From: Stagnihabitans sp039932095
GTDB lineage: Bacteria > Pseudomonadota > Alphaproteobacteria > Rhodobacterales > Rhodobacteraceae
Assembly (NCBI GenBank): GCA_039932095.1
Contig: JBDTQR010000222.1
Location: forward strand, 1-6,998
Direction of reading: 5' to 3'
DNA length: 6,998 bases
Shown: piece after piece, positions 5,706 to 6,998 of the stretch
Layout: every line of letters begins with the position of its first letter
How positions within the stretch are numbered: the first letter of the stretch is position 1
Program-made: the position numbers and the translations under genes
Notes under the pieces: generated by a model
Database searches by the model: none
What the model was told of the DNA's origin: nothing
The model's input: the letters and a program-made list of their open reading frames with translations, nothing else

Positions 5706-6998
5706 CTGGCACTTTGACCGCCTCATCCGACAGCGGATGCGGCAGATTGACCAGCATTTCCTTCGGGCAGACCTGCAGGAAATTCATCCGCTCGCCCTCC
5801 CAGTTCGCCAGGATCCTCTCGGCCAGCCTTGACCCGGTTTCGACCGCGTGCCGCTCGATCATGCCGCGCAACTGCGCCTCCCAATGCGGATGCGATACCG
5901 CGCAGGTCACCAAAGTTTCGAGGTTCATGAAATCCTCGGCCACGCCGCTGGGGTCGTAGACATAGGCCATGCCTCCGGTCATCCCGGCACCAAAGTTGGC
6001 CCCGATCCGCCCAAGGATCACAGCAACTCCGCCGGTCATGTATTCACAGCCGTTCGACCCGCAGCCCTCGACCACCACTGACGCGCCAGAGTTGCGGACG
6101 CCGAACCGCTCGCCCGCCCGACCCGCTGCATACAGATAGCCCGCCGTAGCCCCATACAGCACCGTGTTGCCGATAATGGTGTTCTCGGCTGCGACCAGCG
6201 GGCTGGACATCGACGGCCGCACGGTGATCGTGCCGCCCGACAGACCCTTGCCGACATAGTCGTTGGCGTCGCCCATCACCTCCAGTTTCAACCCACGCAC
6301 CGCAAAGGCTCCCAGCGATTGGCCACAGGATCCCGTCAGCTTTACTGTCAGATGGTCAGGCTGCAGGGAATTGCGCATCCCGAACTTCTTGACGATATGG
6401 CTGCTGGCCCGCGTGCCAATGGTCCGCAGAGTATTACGCACCGCATAGGACAGCTGCATCTTCTCGCCATCCTCAAAGAACCGCGCGCCGTCCTTGACGA
6501 TTTCGGCGTCCAGCGTATCGGGCACATGGTTGCGCGGCTTCGACCGGTCATAGGTGATCTTCTGCGCGCTATCGACCGAGATCAGCAACGGGTTCAGGTC
6601 AAGGTCATCGAGATGCTCAGCGCCACGGCTGACCTGACTGAGCAGTTCGGCCCGCCCGATGATCTCGTCAATCGACCGTGCGCCGATGCTGGCCAATATC
6701 TCCCGCACTTCCTGCGCATAGAAGGTGATCAGGTTGACCACCTTGTCCGCCGTGCCGGTGAACTTGTCGCGCAGCACTGGGTTCTGGGTGCAGACGCCGA
6801 CCGGGCAGGTGTTCGACTGGCACTGCCTGACCATGATGCAGCCCATCGCGATCAGCGCCGCCGTGCCGATGCCATACTCTTCGGCCCCCATCATCGCCGC
6901 CATGACAATGTCACGCCCGGTGCGCAGCCCGCCATCGGTCCGCAACATCACCCGCTCCCGCAGGTTGTTCATCGCCAGCACCTGATGCGCCTCGGTCA
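5698..6998 (-). CDS. gltB: Glutamate synthase large subunit, C-terminal part (partial)
   Basis: The frame is open from the right edge to TAG at 5700-5698 and gives about 432 C-terminal residues of a protein that is usually around 1,500 long. NADPH glutamate synthase makes two glutamates from glutamine and 2-oxoglutarate; this chain carries the amidotransferase, FMN and 3Fe-4S sites. Visible here: the end of the synthase barrel (LRTDGGLRTGRDIVMAAMMG; GAEEYGIGTAALIAMGC), the 3Fe-4S cysteines in C-I-M-V-R-Q-C-Q-S-N-T-C (codons at 6840-6805), and the C-terminal GXGXG beta-helix with repeated Gly motifs (GSCGQSLGAFAVRG; GDANDYVGKGLSGGTI; GATAGYLYAAGRAGERFGVRNSG; MTGGVAVILGRIGANFGAGMTGG). All expected landmarks are intact. 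The tail ends VKVPAE. The start and partner gltD are outside the window. A terminator follows 28 bases after the stop. Confidence 0.96.
   Translation of the reverse strand, partial: TEAHQVLAMNNLRERVMLRTDGGLRTGRDIVMAAMMGAEEYGIGTAALIAMGCIMVRQCQSNTCPVGVCTQNPVLRDKFTGTADKVVNLITFYAQEVREILASIGARSIDEIIGRAELLSQVSRGAEHLDDLDLNPLLISVDSAQKITYDRSKPRNHVPDTLDAEIVKDGARFFEDGEKMQLSYAVRNTLRTIGTRASSHIVKKFGMRNSLQPDHLTVKLTGSCGQSLGAFAVRGLKLEVMGDANDYVGKGLSGGTITVRPSMSSPLVAAENTIIGNTVLYGATAGYLYAAGRAGERFGVRNSGASVVVEGCGSNGCEYMTGGVAVILGRIGANFGAGMTGGMAYVYDPSGVAEDFMNLETLVTCAVSHPHWEAQLRGMIERHAVETGSRLAERILANWEGERMNFLQVCPKEMLVNLPHPLSDEAVKVPAE

Noticed and set aside
1..6998. Defence system, CRISPR array, IS element, tRNA or rRNA
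   Set aside because: No regularly spaced repeats, transposase motifs, terminal inverted repeats around a gene, or RNA-gene signatures were seen on either strand; the genes are metabolic, cell-wall, regulatory or unknown.

Overview
The window is high-GC DNA that reads like a chromosomal segment of an alphaproteobacterium, most likely Rhodobacteraceae. This rests on the protein types (an orphan Hint-domain protein of the kind common in that family, a GXGXG-type glutamate synthase, a TPR-containing BTAD regulator) and on codon use. I cannot name a genus. I see no IS element, phage gene, tRNA, rRNA or CRISPR array.

Layout: the 3' end of aroC (chorismate synthase) enters on the + strand and stops at 135. 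Everything else lies on the - strand. In order of - strand transcription (right to left) the genes are: the C-terminal third of gltB (glutamate synthase large subunit, 6998 to 5698), a 235-base AT-richer gap with a terminator, a promoter candidate and two copies of a 28-30 bp direct repeat, a Hint-domain protein (5462 to 4518), mtgA (monofunctional peptidoglycan glycosyltransferase, 4454 to 3711), a glutathione S-transferase-like protein (3634 to 2969), a large membrane-tethered winged-helix/BTAD/TPR regulator (2833 to 776), and a small secreted protein of unknown function (579 to 154) that converges on aroC. No gene-free stretch exceeds 300 bases.

How the genes may work together: gltB and aroC are metabolic housekeeping genes (ammonia assimilation and aromatic biosynthesis). 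Hint, mtgA and the GST-like gene are spaced by 63 and 76 bases and could be partly co-transcribed, but nothing shows they share a function. The most interesting part is the left half. It encodes a one-component regulator with a cytoplasmic DNA-binding and BTAD half, one membrane helix, and a predicted periplasmic TPR/sensor half. Next to it is a secreted small protein, and between the two genes is a cluster of TTGACG-type repeats, two of them exactly 22 bp apart. A regulator, target site and secreted-target module is a testable inference, not something the sequence proves.
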